A stretch of DNA of 16,178 nucleotides from DATBSL01 sp036559805 (GCA_036559805.1 DATBSL010000077.1:1-16178), one strand, 5' to 3'; shown: positions 6,570-13,833, numbered from the stretch's first letter. A program made the numbers and translations. The notes: generated by a model not told the origin, from the sequence alone.

Positions 6570-7192
6570 ACCGGCCGGCCCGACGACTCGCGTTTGCCTT
6601 GGCGCTAGGCCTCGCGCTCGCGGCCTGCGGCGGCGGCAGCGAAGAAGCGACTCCCAGCCAGCCAGCGCCGCTTCCCGACGTGGCGCTCGTCCCCACGGCA
6701 CCCGCGCCCCAACCGTCTCCGACACCGATTCCAGGCTCCGAGCCGGACCCCGAGCCCGTCCCCGCGATCCCGGGCGGCGGGGGTCGCTCGAGCACGTGCG
6801 GCGCTCCGGCGCCGCCCCCCGTCTCGCGCATGAACGTGAAGCTTCACGGCAGCTCCGGAGACCGCAAGGTCCTCGACTCGACGCCCCTCGTCGGTCCCGA
6901 CGTCGCGTACTGCGCGCGCATCGGCTTCACGGACGGGCGCCCGTTCTGCCCGGTGCGCACCGAAGGCGACCCGGAGCGCCAGGCGTGCGAGGCCGCACGT
7001 GTGGGGCGCGCAACGGACACGGGCCGGCCGGGGCCCACCTGGTCGGCGAACGGGAAGCGCTGCGACGGCCCCGACGGAGGCGCGTCCTGCATGAACCACC
7101 CCGACAACCAGTACCTCGTGTTCGCCTACGGCTCGGGCACGTTCCGGGCGTGCACCGCGAGCGGGGTCTGCGGCGAAGCCGTGGTGCAGTGA
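6524..7192 (+). CDS. Eight-cysteine lipoprotein, paralogue 3
   Basis: The product is 222 aa from the GTG at 6524. A long, Arg-rich n-region leads into a hydrophobic core ending in LAAC, a good lipobox (lipid Cys35). A Pro-rich linker spans about 44-88. The domain has cysteines at 92, 130, 142, 155, 180, 189, 210 and 216 and the family blocks LDSTPLVGPDVAYCARIGF, TDGR, CPVRTEGDPERQACE, DTGRPGPTW, NHPDNQYLV and GVCGE. Compared with paralogues 1 and 2, it has a slightly longer loop between Cys5 and Cys6. The start is uncertain: the only in-frame candidates before the hydrophobic core are this GTG, which overlaps paralogue 2 by 46 bases, and a CTG at 6542. The TTG at 6599 would leave too short a signal. 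Translation may depend on coupling to paralogue 2. Confidence 0.8.
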   Translation: MREERRLRRRDGRSLDRPARRLAFALALGLALAACGGGSEEATPSQPAPLPDVALVPTAPAPQPSPTPIPGSEPDPEPVPAIPGGGGRSSTCGAPAPPPVSRMNVKLHGSSGDRKVLDSTPLVGPDVAYCARIGFTDGRPFCPVRTEGDPERQACEAARVGRATDTGRPGPTWSANGKRCDGPDGGASCMNHPDNQYLVFAYGSGTFRACTASGVCGEAVVQ

Positions 7193-7224
7193 GCCTCCAC
7201 GCTTGCCTCGGGGTTCGGCCTCGG

Positions 7225-7233
7225 TGCTAGAAT
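7225..7233 (+). promoter_or_regulatory. Extended -10 box of the response regulator gene
   Basis: TGC followed by TAGAAT (7228-7233) is a good extended -10 element. The predicted leader of about 30 bases contains the GGAGG site. A possible TTGCCT -35 lies at 7203-7208, but the 19-base spacing is long. Confidence 0.45.
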
Positions 7234-7270
7234 CCAGGGCTTCCACACGCGCTCTCTGGCCGGAGGTTGG

Positions 7271-7660
7271 ATGGCCAAGCGAATCCTGGTCGTAGACGAC
7301 GACGAGAACATCCTGAGCCTCGAGCGCACGATCCTCGAGCAGAAGGGCTTTCTCGTGACGACCGCCGGCGGCGGCGAAGAGGCGCTCAAGCTGCTGCGCG
7401 AGCAGGTCTTCGACCTGGTGCTGCTCGACGTCATGATGCCCGACAAGGACGGCTTCGAGGTGTGCCGCCAGATCAAGCAGGACGGCCGCACCCGGGCGAT
7501 CCCGGTGATCTTCCTGACGGCCAAGGGCGGCGGCGAGGCGCTCGCCGAGGGCTTCGAGTCGGGTGCCGTGATGTACATCAACAAGCCCTTCACCGCGAAC
7601 AAGCTGCTCACCATCGTGAACACGATGCTCGAGCAGGCCGAGACCGAAGCGGCGCAGTAG
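7271..7660 (+). CDS. Single-domain response regulator (receiver only)
   Basis: The product is 129 aa and consists of one CheY-like receiver domain with no output domain. The acidic pocket is in VVDDDE (D10, D11), the phosphoacceptor is Asp53 in LLLDVMMPD, the switch Thr is T83 in FLTA, and the conserved Lys is K105 in NKPF. All the residues needed for phosphotransfer are present. Such proteins relay or act by binding partners (chemotaxis, motility, phosphorelay, scaffold). No histidine kinase is nearby, so the partner is unknown. The GGAGG site 5 bases before the ATG and its own -10 box suggest it is a separate transcript from the lipoprotein genes upstream. A small Gln/Glu/Ala-rich tail follows the domain. 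Confidence 0.93.
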   Translation: MAKRILVVDDDENILSLERTILEQKGFLVTTAGGGEEALKLLREQVFDLVLLDVMMPDKDGFEVCRQIKQDGRTRAIPVIFLTAKGGGEALAEGFESGAVMYINKPFTANKLLTIVNTMLEQAETEAAQ

Positions 7661-7879
7661 CCGTGTGACGTCCGCGTCGCGCTGATCCGGCGGATCCGGA
7701 TCTTGCGGGCATGGCCCGCCTTCCTTCCGTGTGAAGCCTCGACCGCGCCCTCGCTTCGCGGCGGGCGCTGCCACCTTGTGCTCACGCGAAAGTCACGAAG
7801 CCGCCCCGGGCCGAAAGGATCATCGGCACGCCGAGGGCGGGCGCTCACGCGGCCTTCGGCCCACGAGCGAGGAGAAGAC
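7661..7879 (+). other. Intergenic region upstream of the PhoX-family gene
   Basis: These 219 bases contain a GC hairpin just after the response regulator (7705-7719). They also hold two TCACG half-sites 11 bases apart at about 7782-7797 and a nine-base direct repeat, GCTCACGCG, at 7780-7788 and 7843-7851. The reading frame of the PhoX-family gene is open upstream to about 7703, but the composition does not look coding and the good ribosome binding site is at 7870-7874. No clear -35/-10 pair is visible. Confidence 0.4.
7705..7719 (+). terminator. Possible terminator hairpin after the response regulator
   Basis: GCGGGC and GCCCGC form a six-base-pair stem around a three-base loop, 45 bases after the response regulator stop. 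The tail is only pyrimidine-rich (CTTCCTTCC), so a classical intrinsic terminator is uncertain. Confidence 0.35.
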
Positions 7880-9358
7880 ATGACCCAAATCCTTCGAACC
7901 CCGGGAGACGATCCGTCCGAAACCGCCGAGCCCGTCACCGACCGGCGCCGCTTCCTGAAGGGCGGCCTCGCCGGAGCCGCCTCGATCTCGTTCGCCGCGC
8001 TTTCCGCGCGCCGCGGCAGCGCGTTCGAGCTGCCCTACGGCGACGACTACGGTCCGCTCGCGCCGGTCGCGGACAAGACCACCGGCCTGCCGCTGCTGAA
8101 GCTGCCCAAGGGCTTCAGCTATCGGAGCTGGGGCTGGACCGGTCAGCCGATGGACGACGGGCAACCCACGCCACGCATGCACGACGGCATGTCCGTCGTG
8201 GCCGCGAAAGGAGATCGCATCGTCCTCGTCCGCAACCACGAGCAGGAGATCTTTCCGGACCCGCCCATAAGTCAGCTCGCGGATCCGGTCCGCGTCCGCG
8301 GCAGAGCCCGCTACGACCAGGACTTCGGCGCCGGCGGCACGACCAACATCTCGTTCGACACCGACAGCGGAAAGTGGCAGTCCGCGTACTGCTCGCTCAG
8401 CGGAACGGTGCGCAACTGCGCGGGCGGCCGCACGCCGTGGGGCTCGTGGCTCACCGCGGAGGAGACGGACCTGGTGTCGCCGGCCGGAGTCCGGCACGGC
8501 TGGATCTTCGAGGTGCCGGGGTTCGGAACGCCGAGCGGAGAGCCGCTCAAGGACATGGGCTTCGCCGCGTGGGAAGCGTCGGCGACCGATCCGGCCACGG
8601 GCTACGTGTACGAGACCGAGGATGCGACACCCGGCGGCTTCTACCAGTTCGTTCCGAACCACTACGGCCGCCTCGAGCGCGGCGGAACCTTGTATCTGCT
8701 CAAGGTGAAGGGGCAAGACGACTTCAACTTCAGCGGTCTCGACGGCGTGTGGCTCGACCACCCCGCGGGCACGACCTGGGACGTGGAGTGGGTGGAGGTG
8801 ACCGACCCCCACGGCACGAGCGGCCGCATCTACGACTCGGCGCCCGGCCGGGCCTGCTTCGCCCGTCCGGAGGGCTGCTGGTACGACAGCGGCAAGATCT
8901 ACTTCAGCTGCACGACCGGAGGCGCGGCGCGACGCGGCCAGATCTACGTGCTCGACCCGCGCCGCCAGACGCTGGAGATCCTCTTCAACTCCACCGGCAT
9001 CGGCCTCGGCAGCACCGAGTGCAACCAGCCCGACAACATCGCGGTGAGCCCGCGCGGCGGCATCGTGCTGTGCGAGGACGGGTCGACCTCCGTCTCGCAG
9101 AAGCTGCGCGGCCTCACCCCGGCCGGAGGCACGTTCGTCTTCGCGGACAACAACGTCAACCTGACCGCGGACGACATCCGCCGGGCCGACCGGGCGCTCG
9201 ACGCGCACCGCGACGTCGTCAAGCGGATAGCACCGGGGAGCTACACCGGGCAGGAGTGGGCCGGCGCCTGCTTCTACGAGAAGTGGCTGTTCGTCAACAT
9301 CCAGACGCCCGGCATCACGTTCGCGATCACCGGCCCCTGGGACAACGGCGCGCTCTAG
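7880..9358 (+). CDS. PhoX/DUF839-family protein, Tat-exported (putative phosphatase)
   Basis: The product is 492 aa. A twin-arginine signal sits at about residues 21-48 (DRRRFLKGG followed by a hydrophobic stretch), so the protein should be exported folded, as expected for a metalloenzyme. The rest matches the PhoX family (DUF839), calcium- and iron-dependent phosphatases with a beta-propeller fold. Visible blocks are RMHDGMSVV at about 99-107, NHE at 119-121, NCAGGRTPWGSWLTAEE at 179-195, with Cys180 where PhoX has an iron-ligand Cys, YETED at 244-248 and GGFYQF at 252-257. Later blocks are STECNQPDNIAVSPRGG and LCEDG. GGAG 6-9 bases before the ATG supports the start. DUF839 includes members of unproven activity, so the substrate is not certain. 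The gene is followed by a strong hairpin. Confidence 0.85.
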   Translation: MTQILRTPGDDPSETAEPVTDRRRFLKGGLAGAASISFAALSARRGSAFELPYGDDYGPLAPVADKTTGLPLLKLPKGFSYRSWGWTGQPMDDGQPTPRMHDGMSVVAAKGDRIVLVRNHEQEIFPDPPISQLADPVRVRGRARYDQDFGAGGTTNISFDTDSGKWQSAYCSLSGTVRNCAGGRTPWGSWLTAEETDLVSPAGVRHGWIFEVPGFGTPSGEPLKDMGFAAWEASATDPATGYVYETEDATPGGFYQFVPNHYGRLERGGTLYLLKVKGQDDFNFSGLDGVWLDHPAGTTWDVEWVEVTDPHGTSGRIYDSAPGRACFARPEGCWYDSGKIYFSCTTGGAARRGQIYVLDPRRQTLEILFNSTGIGLGSTECNQPDNIAVSPRGGIVLCEDGSTSVSQKLRGLTPAGGTFVFADNNVNLTADDIRRADRALDAHRDVVKRIAPGSYTGQEWAGACFYEKWLFVNIQTPGITFAITGPWDNGAL

Positions 9359-9369
9359 CGGGCGAACGA

Positions 9370-9398
9370 CCGGGGGGCCGCGGGCCGCGGCTCCCCGG
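9370..9398. terminator. Bidirectional terminator-like hairpin between convergent genes
   Basis: A 12-base-pair stem (CCGGGG then GGCCGC, pairing with GCGGCT then CCCCGG, with one G-U pair) closes a GGGCC loop. It lies in the 45-base gap between the stops of the PhoX-family gene and the kinase gene, where a terminator for both strands is expected. There is no T-run on either side. Confidence 0.5.
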
Positions 9399-9403
9399 CC
9401 GGC

Positions 9404-10312
9404 CTAGAGGCTCGCGAAGCGCGTCAGCGTCTCGAACGCGGCGTAGCGCTTGTCGATCTCGGGGCGCGTGAGCGTCAGCAGGCGGTCGAGGCTGAAGGCC
9501 TCGACGCAGAACGAGGCGAGCGTGCTGCCCATCACGACCGCCTGGCGCAGCGCGGCGTCGTCGATCGTCTCGCGGCTCGCGAGGTAGCCGACGAAGCCGC
9601 CGGCGAAGGTGTCGCCGGCTCCGGTGGGGTCCACGACCGTGGCGAGCGGGAGCGCCGGCGCCGAGAAGCAGCCGTCGTCCGTGAACAGCAGCACCCCGTG
9701 CTCGCCCTTCTTCACGACCAGGGTCGCGGGGCCCAGCGCGCGCACCGCCTGCGCCGCTTTCACCAGGTTCCACTCGCCGGACAGCTCGCGCGCCTCCTGG
9801 TCGTTGATCAGCAGCACCTGGACCTTCGCGAGCGTCTCGCGCAGCTCGTTCGGCTTGCCCTTGATCCAGTAGTTCATCGTGTCGCAGGCCACGACGCGCG
9901 GGCGCTCGACCTGCTCGAGCACGCGGCGCTGCAGCTCGGGGTCGATGTTGCCGAGGAACACGAGCTCCGAGCGCCGGTAGGCTTCCGGGATCTTGGGCTC
10001 GAAGAACTCGAAGACGTTGAGGTCGGTCGCGATCGTGTCGCGCGAGTTGAGGTCCTGCGCGTAGCGGCCCTGCCAGTGGAAGGTCTTGCCGTCGGCGCGC
10101 TCGAGCCCCGCGAGGTCGATCGGACGGCCGCGGAACGCGGCGAGCTGCGCCTCGCCGAAGTCGCTGCCCACGACGCCCACCAGGTTCACGGGCGCGAAGA
10201 ACGCCGCCGCGACGGAGAAGAACGAGGCGCTCCCGCCCAGCACGCGCTCGCGGCGCCCGAACGGCGTCTCGACGGTGTCGTACGCCACGCTTCCGACCAC
10301 CAGGATCGACAT
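9404..10312 (-). CDS. PfkB-family sugar/nucleoside kinase
   Basis: The product is 302 aa, a normal length for the ribokinase/PfkB fold. The N-terminus (SILVVGSVAYDTVETPFG) and GGSASFFSVAAAFF at about 26-39 form the substrate-binding region. LLINDQEARELSGE (167-180) is the family's typical NxxE-containing block. The second PfkB signature is DPTGAGDTFAGGF at 228-240, with the anion hole GAG and catalytic base Asp234. The enzyme should phosphorylate a hydroxymethyl group of a sugar or nucleoside with ATP; the substrate cannot be read from sequence. GAGG 5 bases before the ATG supports the start, two bases after the stop of the MTA phosphorylase gene. This tight linkage suggests a substrate related to MTA or 5'-deoxynucleoside breakdown, or adenosine. 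A start further upstream would overlap mtnP and is rejected. Confidence 0.9.
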   Translation of the reverse strand: MSILVVGSVAYDTVETPFGRRERVLGGSASFFSVAAAFFAPVNLVGVVGSDFGEAQLAAFRGRPIDLAGLERADGKTFHWQGRYAQDLNSRDTIATDLNVFEFFEPKIPEAYRRSELVFLGNIDPELQRRVLEQVERPRVVACDTMNYWIKGKPNELRETLAKVQVLLINDQEARELSGEWNLVKAAQAVRALGPATLVVKKGEHGVLLFTDDGCFSAPALPLATVVDPTGAGDTFAGGFVGYLASRETIDDAALRQAVVMGSTLASFCVEAFSLDRLLTLTRPEIDKRYAAFETLTRFASL

Positions 10313-10314
10313 CG

Positions 10315-11181
10315 CTACCTCAGGTATCGGCCCACGATGGGGGCGAGCTCGCGCCTCACGGCTTCCGGCACCAGCTCCGGCGCGGTGAGCAGCGCGTGGC
10401 GCAGCGCGTGCTCGCACTCGCAGGCGCGCGGCACGGGCAGCCGCTTCACGACCGCGCGCAGCACGGCGGAGGCGGTCGCCACGTTCCGGGCCAGCACCTG
10501 CATCACGCTTTCGGCCGTGACCGCGTCGTGCCCCGGGTGCCAGCAGTCGTAGTCGGTCACCATCGCGAGCGTCGCGTAGCAGATCTCCGCCTCGCGCGCG
10601 AGCTTGGCCTCCTGCAGGTTGGTCATGCCGACCACGTCGGCTCCCCACGAGCGGTAGAGCTGCGACTCGGCGTAGGTCGAGAACTGGGGCCCCTCGATGC
10701 ACACGTAGGTGCCGCCCTCGTGGTGCCGCGCCCCGGCCTCCCGGCAGCCCTCGGCCATGAGCCGCGACAGCGTGCGGCAGAACGGGTGCGCGAACGACAC
10801 GTGCGCGACGAGACCGCGGCCGAAGAACGTCGAGCGGCGCTGCTGCGTGCGGTCGATCAGCTGGTCGGGCACCAGCATGTCGAGCGGGGCGTAGGCTTCC
10901 TTCAGCGACCCGACGGCCGAGACCGAGAGGATGAACTCGACCCCGAGCGTCTTCATCGCGTAGACGTTGGCCTGGAAGTTCAGCTCGTGCGGCAGGATCC
11001 TGTGCCCGCGGCCGTGGCGCGCCAGGAAGGCGACGCGCTGGCCCTCGAGCTCGCCCAGCAGCAGCCGGTCGGACGGCGCGCCGAACGGCGTCTCGACCGC
11101 CAGCTCGCGCAGCTGCGTGAAGCCCTCCATCTGGTAGAGCCCCGTGCCGCCGATGATCCCGATGACCGCCCGCTCGCTCAT
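10315..11181 (-). CDS. mtnP: S-methyl-5'-thioadenosine phosphorylase
   Basis: The product is 288 aa, a trimeric-type PNP/MTAP family enzyme that splits 5'-methylthioadenosine with phosphate to adenine and 5-methylthioribose-1-phosphate. Visible motifs are IIGGTGLY (9-16, phosphate and ribose site), ARHGRGHRILPHELNFQANV (54-73), GGTYVCIEGPQFST (156-169), GMTNLQEAKLAREAEICYA (185-203) and TDYDCW (209-214). The TDYD block with Asp rather than Asn at the base-contacting position is the MTAP pattern and argues against a guanosine- or inosine-specific PNP. Enzymes of this family also accept 5'-deoxyadenosine, which matters here because the gene sits in an operon with meaB. The start region ATGAGCGAGCGG is duplicated 17 bases upstream. 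Confidence 0.92.
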   Translation of the reverse strand: MSERAVIGIIGGTGLYQMEGFTQLRELAVETPFGAPSDRLLLGELEGQRVAFLARHGRGHRILPHELNFQANVYAMKTLGVEFILSVSAVGSLKEAYAPLDMLVPDQLIDRTQQRRSTFFGRGLVAHVSFAHPFCRTLSRLMAEGCREAGARHHEGGTYVCIEGPQFSTYAESQLYRSWGADVVGMTNLQEAKLAREAEICYATLAMVTDYDCWHPGHDAVTAESVMQVLARNVATASAVLRAVVKRLPVPRACECEHALRHALLTAPELVPEAVRRELAPIVGRYLR

Positions 11182-11198
11182 GCGCTCCGCTCGCTCAT
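11178..11198 (-). other. Six-codon upstream ORF with ATGA overlap onto mtnP
   Basis: ATGAGCGAGCGG occurs at 11198-11187 and again at 11181-11170, the second being the mtnP start. The first copy opens a tiny ORF, MSERSA, whose TGA overlaps the mtnP ATG as ATGA. It may be a translation-coupling mini-cistron or simply a local tandem duplication. Confidence 0.25.
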
Positions 11199-11280
11199 CT
11201 CCGACCGCCGCCTATCCGGCGCTCGCATCGGCTGGCGAGCCGACCGGCGATGGTACGCGGTCGCCCCGGCAGCGGCAACC

Positions 11281-11685
11281 CTAGCCCTTAGGCGCTTGCT
11301 TGAGCTCGAGCAGCACGCCCGCGGCGCCCCGCGGGTGCACGAACGCCACGCGGCAGCCCCCCGCACCGGTCCGCGGCGCCTCGTCGACGAGCGGCACGCC
11401 GCGCGCCTTGAGCTCGGCGAGCGCCCCGTCGATGTCATCCACCAGAACGCACACGTGGTGCAGCCCCGAGCGCTTCTCGAGGAAGCGCGCGATCACCGAG
11501 CCGGGCTCGGTCGGCTCGAGCAGCTCGAGCTGCGACTCGCCCACCGCCAGGAACGCCGCCCTCACCTTCTCGGTGGGTACGTCGTGGGTCTCGCCGACCT
11601 GGAAGCCGAGCGCCTCGTAGCTCTTCACGGCCTCGGCGAGCGACGCGACGGCGATGCCCAGGTGGTCGATCTTCAGGATCCTCAT
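11281..11685 (-). CDS. mce: Methylmalonyl-CoA epimerase
   Basis: The product is 134 aa, a VOC-superfamily protein of the usual epimerase size. The enzyme interconverts (2S)- and (2R)-methylmalonyl-CoA, linking propionyl-CoA carboxylation to the B12-dependent mutase. Two beta-alpha-beta-beta-beta halves are visible. Metal ligands expected in the family are present: H8 in IDHLGIAV, Q52 in ESQLELLEP, H76 or H77 in SGLHHVCVLVDDI and E127 in LLELKQ. The ATG at 11685 overlaps the TGA of meaB (ATGA), fixing both start and operon order. A longer reading upstream lies inside meaB and is not needed. Direct adjacency to meaB strengthens this call over other VOC enzymes such as glyoxalase I. Confidence 0.92.
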   Translation of the reverse strand: MRILKIDHLGIAVASLAEAVKSYEALGFQVGETHDVPTEKVRAAFLAVGESQLELLEPTEPGSVIARFLEKRSGLHHVCVLVDDIDGALAELKARGVPLVDEAPRTGAGGCRVAFVHPRGAAGVLLELKQAPKG

Positions 11686-12635
11686 GCGTGCGCCGCCTTC
11701 TCCACGAGCCTGTCCGCGGCGCTCCACGGGTCGAGCTCGCGCCGCGCCAGCCGCTCCAGGGTCGCCTCGCGCTCGCCCGGAGCGAGCGCCGCGAAGGCGC
11801 GCTGCAGCAGCCGCCGCTTGAGCGCGTCCTCGAGCTGGCGCGCGAGCGCGGCTTTCCGCTTCTCGGCGAGCGCGCCCGTCGATTTCGCCCGCGCGTGAAA
11901 CGCCAGCACCGCGTCGGCGAGGCCGCGCGTGCCCTCGTCCCGCGTCGCGACCGTCCGCACGATCGCGGGCGCCGGCCCGGCGCCCCCCGGCGCGAGCGAC
12001 AGCATCGACTCGATCTCGGCCACGACGCGGTCGGCGCCCTCGCGATCGGACTTGTTCACCACGAACACGTCGGCGATCTCCATGATCCCGGCCTTGAGCG
12101 CCTGCACCTCGTCGCCCAGGCCCGGCACCAGCACCACGACACTCACGTCGGCGGTGCCGACGATCTCCACCTCGTCCTGGCCGACGCCCACCGTCTCGAC
12201 CAGCACCACGTCCTTGCCGGCGGCCGACAGGATCGTGACCACGTTGTCGGTCGCGGCCGCCAGCCCGCCCAGGTGGCCGCGCGTCGCCATCGAGCGGATG
12301 AAGACGCCGTCGTCGGTCGCATGCGCCTGCATCCGGATCCGGTCGCCCAGGATCGCGCCGCCGCTAAACGGCGAGCTCGGGTCGACGGCCACGATGCCGA
12401 CGCTCCTGCCCTCGCCGCGCCAGAGTGCGATCAGCCGGTCGACGAGCGACGACTTGCCGGCGCCCGGCGGGCCCGTCACCCCGACGACGAGCGAGCCGCC
12501 CGAGTGCGGGAAGAGCGCGGCCAGGAGCGGCTGGGCTTCGCCCGCCTCGTTCTCCACGAGCGTGATGGCGCGCGCGACCGCGCGCGTCTCGCCTTCGCGA
12601 ACGCCCGCGGCGAGGCTCGCGAGCGCCTCGGCCAC
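11682..12635 (-). CDS. meaB: MeaB-type GTPase chaperone of methylmalonyl-CoA mutase
   Basis: The product is 317 aa, a G3E-family SIMIBI GTPase (MeaB/ArgK, MMAA homologue). It protects and reloads the adenosylcobalamin-dependent mutase. Motifs are GPPGAGKS (Walker A, 55-62), VDPSSPFSGG (84-93), GDRIRM (97-102), ETVGVGQDEVEI (147-158, switch region) and NKSD (194-197, guanine specificity). A helical C-terminal region follows, as in dimeric MeaB. The start is GTG at 12635, immediately after the TAG of the acyl-CoA dehydrogenase gene, so translation is likely coupled. The 3' end overlaps mce by four bases. The mutase itself is not in the window and must lie elsewhere. The older name ArgK (arginine kinase) is misleading for this family. 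Confidence 0.93.
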   Translation of the reverse strand: MAEALASLAAGVREGETRAVARAITLVENEAGEAQPLLAALFPHSGGSLVVGVTGPPGAGKSSLVDRLIALWRGEGRSVGIVAVDPSSPFSGGAILGDRIRMQAHATDDGVFIRSMATRGHLGGLAAATDNVVTILSAAGKDVVLVETVGVGQDEVEIVGTADVSVVVLVPGLGDEVQALKAGIMEIADVFVVNKSDREGADRVVAEIESMLSLAPGGAGPAPAIVRTVATRDEGTRGLADAVLAFHARAKSTGALAEKRKAALARQLEDALKRRLLQRAFAALAPGEREATLERLARRELDPWSAADRLVEKAAHA

Positions 12636-13793
12636 CTAGCGCACCACCGGCTTCAGCCCCAGCAGCAGCCGCGCGATCACCAGGCGCTGGACCTCGCTCG
12701 TGCCCTCGCCGATCGTGCCGAGCTTCGCGTCGCGCAGGTGGCGCTCGACCGGGTACTCCTTGATGTAGCCGTAGCCGCCGTGGATCTGGATCGCCTCGAG
12801 CGCTACCTCGACCGCCGCCTCGGTCGCGAACAGCTTGGCCATCGAGGACTCGGCGGTGTGCGGCTTTCCGCGGTCGGCGAGTGCCGCCGCGCGGAAGGTG
12901 AGCAGCCGCGCCGCGTCGACCTTCGTGGCCATCTCCGCGATCTTGAACTGGATCGCCTGGAAGTCCGCGATCGCGTGGCCGAACTGCTTGCGCTCGCGCG
13001 CGTAGCGGATCGAGGCTTCGAGCGCCGCGCGCGCGATGCCGATCGAGAAGGCCGCGATGCCGATGCGCCCCTTGTCGAGGATGCGCAGCGTGTCGACGAA
13101 GCCCATGCCTTCCCGGCCGAGCAGGTTGGCGGCCGGCACGCGGCAGTCCTCGAACGCGAGCTCCGAGGTGTCGGAGGAGCGCACGCCGAGCTTGTCCTCC
13201 TTGCGCCCCGCACGGAAGCCCTTCGTGCCGCGCTCGACCACGATCGCCGAGATGCCCTTCTTGCCCGCCGCCCGGTCGGTCACGGCGATCACCACCGCCG
13301 TGTCCGCGATGCCGCCGTTGGTGATGAAGTTCTTCGAGCCGTTCAGCACGAAGTGGTCGCCGTCCCGCACGGCAGTCGTGCGCATCCCGCCGGCGTCGGA
13401 TCCCGAGCCGGGCTCGGTGAGCGCCCAGCAGCCCACCGTCTCGCCGCGCGCGAGCGGCGGCAGGAAACGGCGCTTCTGCTCCTGGCTGCCCACGAGGTGA
13501 ATGTGCGCGGAGCACAGCCCGTGGTGCGCGGCGAGCGAGAGCGCGACTCCGGCCTCGGCGCGCGCCAGCTCCTCCATCAGCACGGCCCACTCGAGGGCAC
13601 CCAGCCCGGAGCCGCCGTACTCCTCGTCCCAGCAGGCCCCCGCGAGCCCCAGCGCGCCGAGCTGCTTGAACACCTCGCGGGGAAACGCCTGCTGCTCGTC
13701 CCACTCGCGCGCGTGCGGCAAGAGCTCCGCCTCCGCGAACTGCTTCACGGTGTCGCGCAGCAGCTGCTGCTCTTCGCTCAGCTCGAAGTCCAC
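12636..13793 (-). CDS. Acyl-CoA dehydrogenase (short-chain-type)
   Basis: The product is 385 aa, a standard-length FAD-dependent acyl-CoA dehydrogenase that introduces the alpha-beta double bond in acyl-CoA and passes electrons to ETF. Signature 1 is ALTEPGSGSD at 124-133. The FAD/subunit region has RERKQFG in the C-terminal half. Signature 2 is QIHGGYGYIKEYPVERHLRD at 336-355. The catalytic base is Glu363 in IGEGTSEVQRLVIAR, the position used by short- and medium-chain enzymes. It resembles butyryl-CoA dehydrogenase-like members, but chain length is not proven. The start is GTG at 13793 with GGAGG four bases upstream. It leads the operon with meaB, mce, mtnP and the PfkB kinase, pointing to short or branched acyl-CoA breakdown that ends in propionyl-CoA. 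Confidence 0.93.
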   Translation of the reverse strand: MDFELSEEQQLLRDTVKQFAEAELLPHAREWDEQQAFPREVFKQLGALGLAGACWDEEYGGSGLGALEWAVLMEELARAEAGVALSLAAHHGLCSAHIHLVGSQEQKRRFLPPLARGETVGCWALTEPGSGSDAGGMRTTAVRDGDHFVLNGSKNFITNGGIADTAVVIAVTDRAAGKKGISAIVVERGTKGFRAGRKEDKLGVRSSDTSELAFEDCRVPAANLLGREGMGFVDTLRILDKGRIGIAAFSIGIARAALEASIRYARERKQFGHAIADFQAIQFKIAEMATKVDAARLLTFRAAALADRGKPHTAESSMAKLFATEAAVEVALEAIQIHGGYGYIKEYPVERHLRDAKLGTIGEGTSEVQRLVIARLLLGLKPVVR

Positions 13794-13833
13794 GTCGCCT
13801 CCACTCGGCCCGCGGCCCGACGAACGGTCTCAT

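Noticed and set aside
7703..7879. N-terminal extension of the PhoX-family protein
   Set aside because: The frame is open, but the Tat signal is correctly placed near the N-terminus only when the ATG at 7880 is used, and that ATG has a good GGAG site.
10313..10702. N-terminal extension of the PfkB kinase into mtnP
   Set aside because: The extension is out-of-frame mtnP sequence. The ATG at 10312 gives a standard PfkB N-terminus with GAGG upstream.
11178..11438. An 86-residue minus-strand frame overlapping the start of mtnP and the end of mce
   Set aside because: Most of it is out-of-frame mce sequence rich in Arg and Ser. Only its last six codons (MSERSA) are of interest, and they are reported separately.
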